Assembly (NCBI GenBank): GCA_026874595.1
Contig: CM049315.1
Span: 76,860,901 to 76,924,900, forward strand
Length of the DNA stretch: 64,000 nucleotides
DNA from: Sipunculus nudus
Taxonomy: Eukaryota; Annelida; Sipuncula; Golfingiida; Sipunculidae
Direction: 5' to 3'
Part shown: positions 46,729-59,592 of the stretch, one piece after another
Layout of the letters: each line of letters opens with the position of its first letter
How positions within the stretch are numbered: position 1 is the first letter of the stretch
Program-made: the position numbers and the translations under genes
Notes under the pieces: model-generated
What the model saw: only the letters and a program-made list of their open reading frames with translations
What the model was told of the DNA's origin: nothing
Database searches by the model: none

Positions 46729-49413
46729 ATCCATTATTTGGCTGCCCGTTGACCCAGCCGAAGAAAGGTTGTCGTCTACAAGTGAGTGATGTCGGTTCCA
46801 TAGGGCACACGCACGCACGGACGGGCACTCATGGTTGACCTGTGACCTTTCTTCTGACGCCACGTTCTGGTTCAGCATGAACTGCATTTCCCGTGAAGGA
46901 TCGGCTTTTCTCGGAAGTTTGTTCCGACCTCTCCGTATGATGACAATAGCTACCGTTACACAGACGCACAACAGAAGTGCGAGACTCCCCAGCGTCCCAA
47001 CGATGATAAGAGTCAGTTGGTCAAACAGAGGCTGCTGTTTATAAATCTGCTCGCCAGATGGCGCTCCGTGTAGCCCTGTCGACAAGACCGTCACTAAAGT
47101 GAAAACAACAGTTAATTGAGTTTCAGTCTCCCTCGGAGGTTTCCCGTGATCGCGGACGGCTATCTTTAGATTAAACACCTTTCTGTTACCCTCGTTTTCT
47201 ACCGGGCTTGCTAACGTCAGAGCTCCGTTGTTTGGGTCGATATTTATCACATTATCAATATTTCCCCCGGTGATGTTAAAACTTAAAGCACCATTCTGTC
47301 CAATATCAGCGTCCGTGGCTCTAACACGGCTCAGGACGTGTCCGACAGCAACCCGACTTGACAGATAAACGGTGTGGTTATCACGAGTGGGAAACAAAAT
47401 AACTGGCGCGTTGTCATTTTGATCGGCGACATACACTGTTACTGAAGCGCTGCTGTGATATGATGGGCCGCTTGTGCTTTTAGCGATCAAACCGAACTTT
47501 ATTGTGTTTATTTCTTCTCTGTCAAGGTTACGTTTAACACTAATCACTCCTGTGTCAAAATCAAGCTGCAAGTATTTCTGTGCTTGCTTACTGTTTGTGC
47601 CCCATGTGATTTTGTATTTATTATTCGGAGAGGTGTCTCGATCAGTCACGGTTACTTTGCCAATATTTGTTCCGACTGGTTGATTCTCAAAAGTGCCAAA
47701 AGAATAAGTGGTTTGCGAGAACTCTGGCATTTCATCGTCAATGTCCGTGATGGAGACAATAACAGTAGCCGTGGAGGTTTTCACTGGTGTACCGTTATCG
47801 CTGGCAATCACCCTAAATCTAACCTCCTGAGTTGTTTCATAATCAAACATCGTCCTGGTGTGAATAAACCCGGTCCTTGGGTCTATTGTAAAACGTTTAC
47901 CCGCGTCAGTGTGAAGACGGTACGTAACAAACCCATGTGACCCACGGTCTGCGTCCGTAGCCTCCACCCGTAAGAGCTTCGTGCCGACTGCCGCGTTTTC
48001 CGACAACGGTAATTGGTAAATATTTTTACCGAAAACAGGCGCATTGTCATTTAGATCCTTGACTGTTACCGGTATTTTCTTGGTCGTAATTTTTGTTGGA
48101 ATCCCGCTATCACGGCAGGTTAAGGAAAGTAAATATTTGTCTTTCTGCTCGTGGTCAAACACGGCAGCAGTGACGATTTTATACGCCGTCGGATAGAGTT
48201 TTTGTAAATGAAACTTAGTATCGTTTAGATAACAAAATACTTTACCGTTAAGCTCGCTATCTACGTCAATAACTGACAAATGTGCGATGAACGTTCCAAC
48301 TTTAGCGTTTTCTGAAACCTCCGCTGCTCCGTTCACTGTTAAAGTGTTAATAGAAATCTGAGGGGCGTTGTCATTTGCGTCAATAATCCGGATGACGACA
48401 GATACCTGAGTGGGTACGGAGTCTGGGCCGTGGTCCCTCGCGATCACTGTTAGCTGATACAGAATCCCTTGTTCATAGTCGATATTACCAACAGTATACA
48501 CAATTCCAGTTCGCGGATTGACCGCAAAGATACTGCGATAATTCTCGAGGGTTGATTTGGATAAGCTGAAGGTGATGTTACCATTTTCTCCGGTGTCTAA
48601 ATCTGTCGCCTGTACTTGTGCTACCCGCGTGCGCAGAGGTGCGTTCTCTCTCAGTGTAGTTTCGTATGTTTTATTTTTAAACTGCGGCTTGTTGTCGTTT
48701 GCGTCCAGAACGATAACGTTGACCTGTAAACGGTTTTGTTTTGGCGGGTTGCCTCCATCAAAAGCCAAGATCTGTAGCTGATGCTGATCTGTAACTTCAC
48801 GATCTAGCTGCTTCATCAACACGAGGACTATTTCCTGTTCTCCATCCGGAGACTCTGAGAACCGCAGGTTAAAATGTTCCGAATCCCCCGTCAGTTCATA
48901 ACGACGTACAGCAAAGCGTTTACTGTCTGGATCGCTCGCCGGAGAGATCCTGAAAGTTGTTCCCGGCGCGGCCGCTTCTGAGATCTTATATGTGACTTCG
49001 TTTGGTGAAAATTCTGGTCCGTTATCATTAATATCATTGATAGTCAGGATGACTTTTATCACATGAAAATATTGCACCGGTTTCACTGCTACGTCAAGTT
49101 CAAGGACACACTCGTCTTTTAGAGCACACACAGTATCGCGGTCAATACGTTCTTGGGTCCGTATTATTCCAGTTTTCTCCTCAATAACAAATGCATTTTT
49201 GAGCTCACTGCCTTGGGATAAAAAGCTGAATTGAAGCTTCGTCATTGTATCTGCACTGTACATTTTTATCAAGTTTGCATCAACTGGCACGTTCCCAATG
49301 AACGTGCGTGGTGGTAACTCCTCGCGGATGTTATATCGTAAACTAGTTCTGCCCAAAGCAAAAATGCAATGAATTAAAGTCTGCACAACAAGTAGCAATT
49401 TCACTCCACCCAT
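46729..49413 (-). CDS. Protocadherin exon 1: signal peptide, seven cadherin repeats, transmembrane segment
   Basis: This large exon encodes residues 1-895 of a protocadherin, a calcium-dependent cell-surface adhesion or recognition protein. Residues 1-20 form a hydrophobic signal peptide. Cadherin repeats follow, with calcium-linker motifs at about 127 (DINDNGPEF), 237 (DANDNKPQF), 345 (DANDNAPQI), 453 (DLNDNAPVF), 557 (DIDDEMPEF, an altered DxNDN) and 664 (DQNDNAPVI). A seventh repeat (about 671-780) has no terminal DxNDN, as expected for the membrane-proximal domain. A transmembrane helix lies at about 800-827, followed by basic residues (RRGRNK). The ATG is in good context (CCACGATGG) and directly precedes the signal peptide. 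The exon ends in phase 0 at a GTAAGT donor (46,728); translation past it stops after seven residues. Carrying the whole ectodomain on one exon is typical of clustered or delta-like protocadherins. Family assignment is firm; the subfamily is not assigned. Confidence 0.95.
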
Positions 49414-49942
49414 CGTGGCTTGAAAGCGTCTCCTCGCTTAATGGCTTAATAATAAATGTAGTCCGGAGATTGTAAGAATATGTAATGTATCAATTAACGT
49501 AGCGTAACCTTCAGAAAGTCCATTCACTCATCTTGCCATATGAAATTATTAATTGAAGTCCCTGTCATTTCCTGTCATTTCCAACCTGTTGCAATACCTT
49601 AAATGTTGAGCGTTCACTTTCAATTCAAATTTCCTTTATTTTCACCTCGGAAAACGCGTCATCAAATCTGATATTTAAAACACATTTGTTTAACAATTAG
49701 AAATTTTGATTTCAAATTCACCAGATTGCCCGAAGGAGAAACGTCTCCTTAAAATCAATATCTTGAAATGTCAAAGCAGCAATAGTCCTTTCAGCGATGT
49801 TATAACGTCTTGATCAATGTTCTTTATTGAGACAGATGACTGCATCTAAGTTGAGTCTTCATCTGGCGATAGTTACATCAAGCGCAACAGCATCTTCAAG
49901 AGCTACAAGTATCTTTAAGACACTCCCGTCTGCTTCCAGCAC
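49414..49942 (-). other. Probable 5' UTR exon segment of the protocadherin
   Basis: Upstream of the ATG the minus strand is non-coding back to a good acceptor: a T-rich tract followed by CCACAG, with AG at 49,943-49,944. The leader therefore probably begins at 49,942 and is spliced from an upstream non-coding exon. It contains a perfect hairpin (AAGGAGA / TCTCCTT) at about 49,734-49,751. Transcript data would be needed to locate the first exon and the transcription start. Confidence 0.45.
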
Positions 49943-50500
49943 CTGTGGAAAAATAACAACAAAACGATTTGGTCGTTAAGAACAATTTGTCATCGCTCGG
50001 AGCGTTTCTCACGGTCGGCGCCGCTCTCTGAATCATAAATTATACACACTCACATCTCCCTAACCATGGTGCAGCCGCGCGAACGACGGCACGTTACATG
50101 TCGCTGCGTTTTTCGACTCAATGCTCCCACTTTCCGTAAGTTATCCACGCCAGCGCGGCAGAGTGTATTGAAATTCAAATGAACCTCGTTCTCCTGAGGG
50201 AATGCCACTTAGTCAACTCTGACTATCATGTGCGGTCAAGGATTCCCCGGTGAAATAATATTAGCTTGCTTTTGTATCTCTAAGTGAAAGTTTATTGTTC
50301 GCAGAGATAGTGATTCATAGGCGCGAGGTCTCGGTTTTGCCGGATAGAAAGCCAGAAATAATGGATAATTTGTGGATAATGGAAAGCTGGTATACTCCTG
50401 GGGCATTTTGGACATGATAAATTAGTTCCGTGAATGTCATCTGCTTATTTCCTGAAAACTCGTCAATCATATGATTTTGCCATGACAGTCAGCACAACAA
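49943..50500. other. Non-coding DNA upstream of the protocadherin leader
   Basis: Likely 5' intron or promoter-side sequence. No promoter element is recognised with confidence. Confidence 0.4.
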
Positions 50501-50539
50501 AGTCAACCACAACACTCACAACACTATAACAAACACGCC

Positions 50540-51000
<461 letters not shown>

Positions 51001-51344
51001 ATATACACTTACCACTAAAGCATATACCATCAACGCTACTACTACAGCTTAGCGTACTATTATCATTATTACCCTTACCATAACAATACTATTACTGTAC
51101 ACCACAGTCACATTACTGTTACTGCTACAGTAAACTTACTATTTAGTTTGTAATAACATTGTTTGATCCAATGATCCCATAAAATTGAACTGAATGACGT
51201 ATCCGTCTATATGCGCGTGTATTAAAATACCCAATTATAGGTGATGGCAAGTACAGTGTATTTACGCTGTACATCCGAACCGACATAAAATAGATTGACC
51301 CTCAAATGTTTCACACTGCATGCATCAGCATTGCAAAAGAAAAA
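51001..51344. other. Non-coding stretch
   Basis: Nothing recognised. Confidence 0.5.
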
Positions 51345-51715
51345 CTAAAAATCTGTATTCTTAGGAATGCAAGCCTCCGCCTCCAAGTCTTCGGGGTCTC
51401 TATTGTGGGATGCTCTTAAAACAGTGTTTGCATTCATTTATTTGGTCCATATTTACAATGCGTACATGCAGTACATATTCATTAGTGCGTACGTTTATAT
51501 ATACTAGTATTCTTTGATGACATTCCTCAATCCGGATCATGCGTCGAATCAACACCATAATTTAATCGATACTTTATTGGCTTATTCCCGAAATGCCCTG
51601 AAAAAAATCATGAGATTCCGTTCATGATTGCGCTACTTATGTTGTGAACAAACACGCAAAGACACACACGAACCGGGATGAATGCATACCTTCTTGGCGG
51701 AGGCAATAAACCCCA
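51345..51715 (-). repeat. Dispersed repeat family, inverted copy
   Basis: Inverted copy of the 39,370-39,710 family, including GCCTCCGCC words at both ends, GTTTGTTCACAACAT, ATCTCATGA and CATGATCCGGATTGAGGAAT. No clear target duplication found. Confidence 0.75.
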
Positions 51716-52350
51716 CAACGTGGATGTATATTACAGCTATGTCAAATACCTCAGATAAATAATGTAAAGAAAAGCGTAGCTCTTTTTTTTCTCTGCATGC
51801 TGGCTACGGAATGCCCTTCCTTAAGTCCCTATTGTCTTTTGTACAGTAGTAGCTCCTGTGCCTTGTACCTGACAGAAGTTGACATGGACTCACTTTTGTC
51901 CAATAATTACCCACCTCACCATTCAATTATCACACCTGAGCCTGGACCCAGCCTCAGGCGTATACTCAAGATCTCCAGCAATATAAAGCAGAGAGGGTGA
52001 TAGCTGGAGGCGATGAAACATGATATTGTTTGTAGAATATTGAGTATACATGACTAACTTACCACGGACAGAATCAGTGACCTTGGCCTTTAGATCCCCG
52101 CGGACATATACTAATACATGTTCGGAGCCACTTGTAAAATCAAACTATATCAGAAAATCTTAACAACCATGAAGTCTTCAATGCACAGAACATAGAAAAA
52201 CGATATCGGCTGAGTGACACAACATCATTATCGAATGACCCTGCTATTTTATCTTGAGATAAGATCTTTTTTGTTTTATAAATGAATTTTTATAGTTTTC
52301 AAAAGGTTACTAGCATCGCATATATGCTCTTTCAGCTATGAAGGGATATT
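51716..52350. other. Non-coding stretch
   Basis: Nothing recognised. Confidence 0.5.
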
Positions 52351-52366
52351 ATTGTTTTTTGTTAGT

Positions 52367-52369
<3 letters not shown>

Positions 52370-52402
<33 letters not shown>

Positions 52403-52427
52403 AGTAAACAGTACCAACACCTTACAA

Positions 52428-52499
<72 letters not shown>

Positions 52500-52560
52500 A
52501 TTATGGACCTACACATACAGTTAGATATATATATATATATACATATGTGTGTGTGTGTCA
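52370..52560. repeat. TA and TG microsatellites
   Basis: (TA)n-(TG)n at about 52,371-52,402, a TA array at 52,432-52,495, and TA/TG again at about 52,526-52,558. Confidence 0.95.
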
Positions 52561-53584
52561 TATTATACATATACCATACAGTCACAGACAGCCACATATT
52601 TCCGTATGCTAAAACTGCGCAGGCCTTCACAACACACTTAACCAACTCTTGATAGTTGGTGGCGACATAATTAATAAAAAAATAACTAACTTATATTGCA
52701 CGTAAATGATTTTACCTGCCCTAGCTTTGTAGTGAAATAACTTGTTGACCACACGTCTGAGGACGACAATGTTATCCTGGTCACCACAACCACATGCATG
52801 TACCATACGGCATGAAAACAAGACATCTGTGTGGGGCCCGGGTCGGCTCGTGGTGGGGACTGTCGTAACCTGTCACGCACACGCTTTGTCCGTCCCTCTA
52901 TTGACACGTCTTGGAATGCGTACACCTTCACAAAGTCGTTTGAACATCCCTGCTAAGACTGCCACATAATAAGTTTCTTATATATGTTGTATATGCCTCC
53001 CCGGAGGAATTTCGGCGTTATTAAAAATAATGTGAATAACCCTGTATATATAAACCAATCTTTCTTGGCATACATTCAGATCTGACACGTATAAAAGAGA
53101 CTCGACACGGTGTCCTTTCTCCATATAAATAGCTTGATCTGAGCTTTGAGTATTCCACGGATAATGAAGGTAATTTTCAAGGGTTTTATGCGATTTTTTC
53201 CCGTACGCTATATTTGTGTGTGTCACTGCTGTATCCTGCACCTGATTTAATTCCGAGTCTTGTGCAGGTTCGAGTCCAGGTTAGTCGAGTTCGCGGGCAA
53301 AACGAAATTCTTGAGGTTCGAGTCTGAGTCCACCTCCATGGAGTCTTTTAAAATAACGAAACAAAATAAGAGTCGATGAATTATCTTTGAAATATACAGT
53401 GAAAATGTTAATTTGGTTTTACCATATGTGTTTTCATGTTAGTTTAAATTTTGACTTGAATTTTGACTATATTAAGTTGGAGACCTTTAATATAATCGCA
53501 TTCTGGACGGAATTCATTATGAAACATTATAGAACAAAAAATATAATGATCCGATTGCTCTTTCAGATTTTATAATTTTATGAA

Positions 53585-53590
<6 letters not shown>
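52561..53590. other. Non-coding stretch
   Basis: No gene recognised. GAGTC/TCGAG-rich degenerate sequence lies at about 53,250-53,345. Confidence 0.5.

Positions 53591-53660
<70 letters not shown>
53591..53660. repeat. (TA)n microsatellite
   Basis: About 35 TA units. Confidence 0.97.
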
Positions 53661-53661
<1 letters not shown>

Positions 53662-56525
53662 TGTCAATAATTTATATCTGTAAGAATTTGTAGCTTCTTT
53701 TCCAATCTTAACGTCAGACTGAGTGTCAGGTACAATTTTTTTATATTACCCTATTAATATCAAAATATCCCATTTCCCCACTTATATATAAGGATAAATC
53801 TAATCAAAGCCTATCGTTCTAACTATCAATATATATTTTTTTCCAATATATATTTTATTCTCTGGATAGCAGGGGCTGCCTGATTACAGCGATGCCCCTG
53901 GTCCTATAGCTGGAATGGATGGTATATCTGAGCACTGGTGATAGTTTTTTCTCTCATTGCTTAACTTGTATTCCGATAAAAAGCATCATGCATACTGACA
54001 CTGGGGTTTGACTGAAAATGAACACGCAGCGGTGTTATTCATTCCGAAAAGGTACACGAACAAAAACACTGCGAAAATGCGGGTTGGCTTCAGCCATACC
54101 AGTGCCGCTGGTGTAGTGCATGTTAAATTCATCATTCCTAGCCGGGTGTAGGCGACGATTATTATATTTTCGTCGTTGATTGGTCTGGCTTTTATGGCAG
54201 TAATAATAAATTCTCACAACAAGAAAAATCTGTCACGCGGCCGTGCGATTTACTCATTTGGCAATGAACCAAGAACAACGCGGGGTCTGGTAATAACATG
54301 ATCACACGACCGCGACTGTTTGACTAACGTGCGCCGCTTGCGTTTTAGAGTAGATTATAAGGTGGTATGAATATATGAGTGGCTTTAATTAACTTAGGAA
54401 GCCATCAAAAACGCCAAATTAGCACAATGAAAAAGTGAAAGTGTAGGAGCGACGGGCGGAGTTAGTTTGTACCGTCTGTGGTCTCATGGCGCGCTCGCGT
54501 GACAAACGTTCACTTCTGACAGACCGGTACTGAGAAATCACTGGGTGATCAGCAGTTACTCCCAGCGGGCCCGCCACGCGTGTCGCGACGTGATTAAACA
54601 ACTGTTGAGTGGTTTCATATTGTATTGGATACCTGTTGTATAACTTATGGTCTATAAACCTCTATTTAGGCCAACCTCTATCTTGGCTGGTTGTTGATCT
54701 ATATTTAGTCATGATATCATCGTTCTTTAGGTAAATCGTTGATAGGCCATTGTGGTGAAATGACAGAGCATTTAATTTACTTTAGTAAATAATTAATTAA
54801 TGTTACAGTTTCCTACTTTTATCCTTTTGTATACGTCAAGATATAACTAGGAAATGGCTTGTATACTTTGAATGCTGCATAATGTTTTAACTGCGACACA
54901 AGTGCCTTAGGATCGGAAACCCGGAGGTATTTACCTTATTTCCAAGGGACATCGGTTGGCTTTTGCTGAAATTTTCTCGGTATTGGAATAATATAAAACA
55001 ACAGTGAAAGAAAAAAAATTGTTTTGCAAACGTACACACATACACACATAACAATTATTTTTTTCGCATTCCCTGGGTACAGTGAAAAATGTGTACATAA
55101 TTGAAGTACTCAGGACACCTGTTATTTCAGTACAAAAAAACAAGTAATCGAAGTTAAAAAACTTAAGCGATTACAAGTAAATGTCAGAAACAAAAATTAC
55201 TGTGCATCTGAAGGAAAAACAATACATATACATGTATATTTAGATTTAGTTGGGAGTATGTTCTTCACCTGATCAATAGACTGTTCCCTTCCCCTTGATT
55301 TCCTTTTGATCATGACTGCTCATTTTAAATGTTTCCTGTGTATTAATATTAAATAGACTGGGCGGCATAATTTCCCCATAACGCATAAGGCACGTGTTAT
55401 CTGCAGCTGCTGTGTTTTCAAATATTAATTTTTCTGTTAATTCTAATTAAGTCGCTATATTTTTTCACATTGTGAAAAAGGGATTGAGCTTCATGACTAG
55501 CCTAAATATAAAAAAAAATAAAAATTGTCATGTACTTCTTAAATGTAACTCTTCTTTCATTTATAAAGGACGTTTTTCATGATTGAAAAAGCTATCTTCC
55601 GTATAGATATAGGGGAATAAGATCATTAAACTTAACCAAAATCAGTGATCCATAAAACAAAATCTAAGAGTTAAAAAGATAAAGACAACATAAAAGACTC
55701 GGGAGAATTACAATTCAATTATCTTTACTAGCATGTGAGATTCAAGCTCGCGTGGCAATTCCGTTTTCACAGTGACACTTGTTACGACAAACAGCGCGAT
55801 GGCGTCGTGGTGGCGCCTTTCGGCACGAACGATAACATTAAATGATTGCTATATAAGCCGGACCTGTCGTGTAGTAAAGCTACAGTCAAACATTATTGCG
55901 TGGGGTAGTAGCCGTGATAATACATAACAAACACAACGCAAGTGTTGGATGTCATCGAACATATGTGGGTCAAGTTATAAGTGGCACGGTAAATGATTTA
56001 CGTACCAGCTCAGCTGAAATAACAATGCCGAATTTGCTCACGTGATATGTAACTTGGGTTGGCTTGACCACTGGTCAAAAGCAGCTGCCCCACGTCTTAA
56101 GCCCTTAATAATGGTCGCTCGTCTCGGCTTACAACCGAGGTAGGTTAATACTTCGATCGCTATTATTCATAGACCAAACTAATCAAACAATAACCTTTTT
56201 ATGTTTTTCTTTACAGCACATATTCGGACATGGTTTGATCTGAAAATATTTATACTATATTGCATCAAAGGTTATACATTCTCCGTAATTCAGCTTTGGA
56301 ATATTCAGAAAAGGTCATTACTTTACTCTGGTAAATTTAATTTAACGAAAATTTTAATCAAGAAAAAAAACATGGTAGATGAATAAACAAAAAAGGTCTG
56401 CATTCATTAGTTTAAGATAAGCCTATGGACTAAAATGTGTCTGGCTCATACTGGGTGCTTAAAACATTCATAACTCAACTTTATATCTACATTTCTTTAT
56501 ATATGGATACTTTCCCTTGCTTCTA
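53661..56525. other. Non-coding stretch
   Basis: No gene or clear repeat recognised over about 2.9 kb. Confidence 0.5.

Positions 56526-56527
<2 letters not shown>

Positions 56528-56580
<53 letters not shown>
56528..56580. repeat. (TA)n microsatellite
   Basis: About 27 TA units. Another TA array lies at 57,198-57,235, followed by a CTA/ACT-rich field at about 57,290-57,420. Confidence 0.97.
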
Positions 56581-56584
<4 letters not shown>

Positions 56585-57195
56585 TCTAATATCTAAAGTA
56601 TTGCGGAGATTAAAAAGCGACCATCTTTAATTTTTCATTTGATCACAAGAGATTACTCTGGGTCTCAAAAGCCGGGATTAATTTAATCAACTTGGACAGT
56701 ACAGCATTATACACACACATGCCTAATGTGAAAAAAATACAGAAAACCTGGCGGGAAACTTTTAGCAATTAATTAAAACTCCGGGAGGGCACTTTTTTTT
56801 ATAGAATCTCCGATGTGCAAAATCCAGGCCCCAGTCCCCGTTAATCTCTCGGTGTGTTTATATTTCACAGCGTGCGCGCACGCGACTCATGCGCATGCGA
56901 GCCTAGCTGGGATAATCCTACATAATCCGCGGTAAACCCGCTAGCTGCTAATTCTTATGCCTGTTTCTATGGATACCGTGGGAAAGTAAAGAAGATTCGG
57001 ACTCATTATGCGACAGGAAGTACATTTTGGAACCAAGACCTAGAAGCCACGTTCATTTATTTGATTTCTCCATTTGATGCAATAGTATGCAGACAATTAC
57101 TGTTATATGAACGTACATTGTATATGCGTACGTTGTTAAAATGTGCAGCTTAAATCTGATATAGTTTCACTAATTCCGTAAATTAGTTTGTTCCA

Positions 57196-57238
<43 letters not shown>

Positions 57239-57420
57239 CACTAGGATATCATTTCTGGTAGATTCCATTTATGGTAAACTCCCCTGTATCATTTACTACT
57301 GTTTCTACTACTATACTACTACTATACTACTACTACTTCTACTACTACTACTACTACTTGTGTGCTACTACTCCTGTTTTTCTATTACTGGTATTACTAC
57401 TACTACAAACTACAACTACA

Positions 57421-58235
57421 TGTATTACAACTAAGATAGCCAAAAACTAGTATTATTTTCGTTATTACTATTATTCCAAATAAAAATTGTCCATTAAAAA
57501 AAATAGGCGAAAACTTCTAAACTTTACGAAATCTTTTTTTTTTATTGACTATGATTCATGAAGCTTTTAATCAGCCAAATGTGTATCTTTTTTCAGTGTG
57601 TGCAAATAACCATGCAGACAGGAGCAAAGAGAAGGAAAAAAGTTTAATATGGAGAGAAAATAAGATAGCATCATACGATCTGCGAGGAGCAACTCAAGAA
57701 TATTGACGGCGCCGAGGTTACAAAAACCACGTGAGTGTGACGCATATCAACACAAGAGAAAAATCTGTGGGCATTGTACGTGGAGGAAAACACTGCCCCG
57801 CATGCTTCCAGCTAAAACTGCAGCATTATGAACATTTTAAAGGCAAAGTGGGGCACGGGGAATGTTTTGAGGAGTTGGAGGAGTAATTTTAACGCGCATC
57901 AATAAGGCTTATTCTCGGGTCGCCAGATTGCCCGTAGCCGATGAAAGATGAGACGTTAAAAGGGACAGATCTTGGGAGATAGACAAGAGGGAATCAATGA
58001 AGGGCTTCTAAAATGAACCTCTCTTGTAATTTAAGGCATCTTTCTGATCAATACTGTTTACTGTACCCCGGGTAATATCAACTGTTATGACACTGGCCGG
58101 GCGCTACCACGTTTCCCCATTGTTCGGAATCAATCATTATATAAGGGTCCTAGCAAATATTACAGATACAAGATGTGAAGTCGTGTCTTAAGCATCTCCG
58201 GTCTATAACACGGACATTCTGATAATTTTACATTA
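57421..58235. other. Non-coding stretch
   Basis: Nothing recognised. Confidence 0.5.
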
Positions 58236-58244
58236 ACACGATAT

Positions 58245-58285
58245 TCTCGCTCTCTCTCTCTCTCTCTCTCTCGCTATATATATAT

Positions 58286-58350
<65 letters not shown>

Positions 58351-58507
58351 AACTCTGAAGAAAAACAACACTGTTAATTCACAATAGTCTGATGATCGGG
58401 TCGCATCCTATCAAACAGACTGTTGTGAATTAACAGTGTTGTTTTTCTTCAGAGTTATACCGCTCTGGCCTAGTCTGTAGGCCATAGAGCACTTTACATC
58501 GGAGGGT

Positions 58508-58600
<93 letters not shown>
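58245..58600. repeat. Two (TC)n-(TA)n blocks bracketing hairpins
   Basis: (TC)n then (TA)n at about 58,247-58,345, and (TC)n then (TA)n again at about 58,510-58,594, with inverted repeats between them. Confidence 0.9.
58351..58456. repeat. Near-perfect 40-bp hairpin
   Basis: The left arm at 58,351-58,390 (AACTCTGAAG..AATAGTCT) and the right arm at 58,417-58,456 are reverse complements at 39 of 40 positions, separated by 26 bases. A second hairpin (GCTCTGGCCTA / TAGGCCATAGAGC) lies at 58,462-58,490. It could be a small-RNA hairpin or a MITE; no terminal duplication is resolved. Confidence 0.85.
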
Positions 58601-58603
<3 letters not shown>

Positions 58604-58680
58604 TGGAACCCCGCCTTGCGACCACCAATAATTACGACCACCCTACAGTTAAGATCACTTCTCTTGGTCCCGAATTTTGT
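58601..58680 (+). mobile_element. Fragment of a CAGTGGAACC-family repeat
   Basis: CACTGGAACCCCGCCTTGCGACCACC and ACGACCACCC words start immediately after a TA/CA array. No right end is visible. Confidence 0.45.
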
Positions 58681-59409
58681 TTATATATAAGATATGCATT
58701 TACTTTTTCAGTATGCGCCCCATTAGTTTGAGATAATACAGCTGTTAAATTAATACCATGTATATACAGAGATAGCTCCACGGAATCGCAAGATATATTA
58801 TCGGTTTGAAACCAGGCAGTGTTTCATTGCTAATGTTTCACAAGTTTAAACAAACATATATATATATATATATATAAAGGTATCTCAGTAGCTTTACCGG
58901 ACACTTTTGGATAAATATTTCGAGGGCATGTCTGAGAACTTATTTACCTAGCGACATACCCTAATTCCGACATGCGACCAACGTCATCCGCGTTTCAGTT
59001 TGTCCGCAAAATGGCAGCCCCACGTTTCGAAATTTTTGCGAGGTCAAGGTTTGGAGAGGTAACGGAAATACGGTAGGTAAATACTCAATCACAGGGTGGA
59101 AATTTATCTGCGGAGAGACTTCGGTGAATATTAAACCCGTATCGTCCAAGTAGAAGCAGGAGAAACACTCTGAGAATGACCGCGCCCTTATCCGCAAATC
59201 ATAGTAGGAATGTAACTTAATCTGAACATGCGAGAACCATTGATACACATTCTCCATGAGTATGAGTATGACAGTATATTATCACGTGACATGGTCTGGT
59301 CAAATGAGCTTATTGAGGTGTGATAAGACTATAAACATTTCTTTGTCAATGCAAAGAACCCGAACACTTAGTTTGCACCTACAGGTGTCGAAAATATGGC
59401 GGAAAGGTC
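58681..59409. other. Non-coding stretch
   Basis: No gene recognised. A short TA array lies at 58,857-58,875. Confidence 0.5.
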
Positions 59410-59411
59410 TA

Positions 59412-59590
59412 CATTGAAACCTGTTCAATAAGTCCACTTGTGGGACTGGCCAAAAATGGTCTTAATTTACAGGTGGTTTTATTAGATAGGTCAGTTATAA
59501 CCAATGTGAATGCTTTCGGTTCACCCACGGGCGGTCTTAATAGACAGGTGGTCTTATTAAACAGGGTGGTCTTTAAGACAGGTTCCACTG
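59412..59590. mobile_element. TA-flanked MITE, pogo/Tc1-like, 179 bp
   Basis: The ends CATTGAAACCTGTTCAATAA and (inverted) CAGTGGAACCTGTCTTAAAG form imperfect terminal repeats flanked by TA dinucleotides (59,410-59,411 and 59,591-59,592). The interior has repeated GGTGGTCTTATTA-like units. CAGTGGAACC termini at TA targets are typical of pogo-like Tc1/mariner elements. Confidence 0.7.
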
Positions 59591-59592
59591 TA

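Noticed and set aside
47584-47940. Plus-strand frames inside 46.8-48.8 kb
   Set aside because: They are antisense to the cadherin-repeat exon and show no domain.
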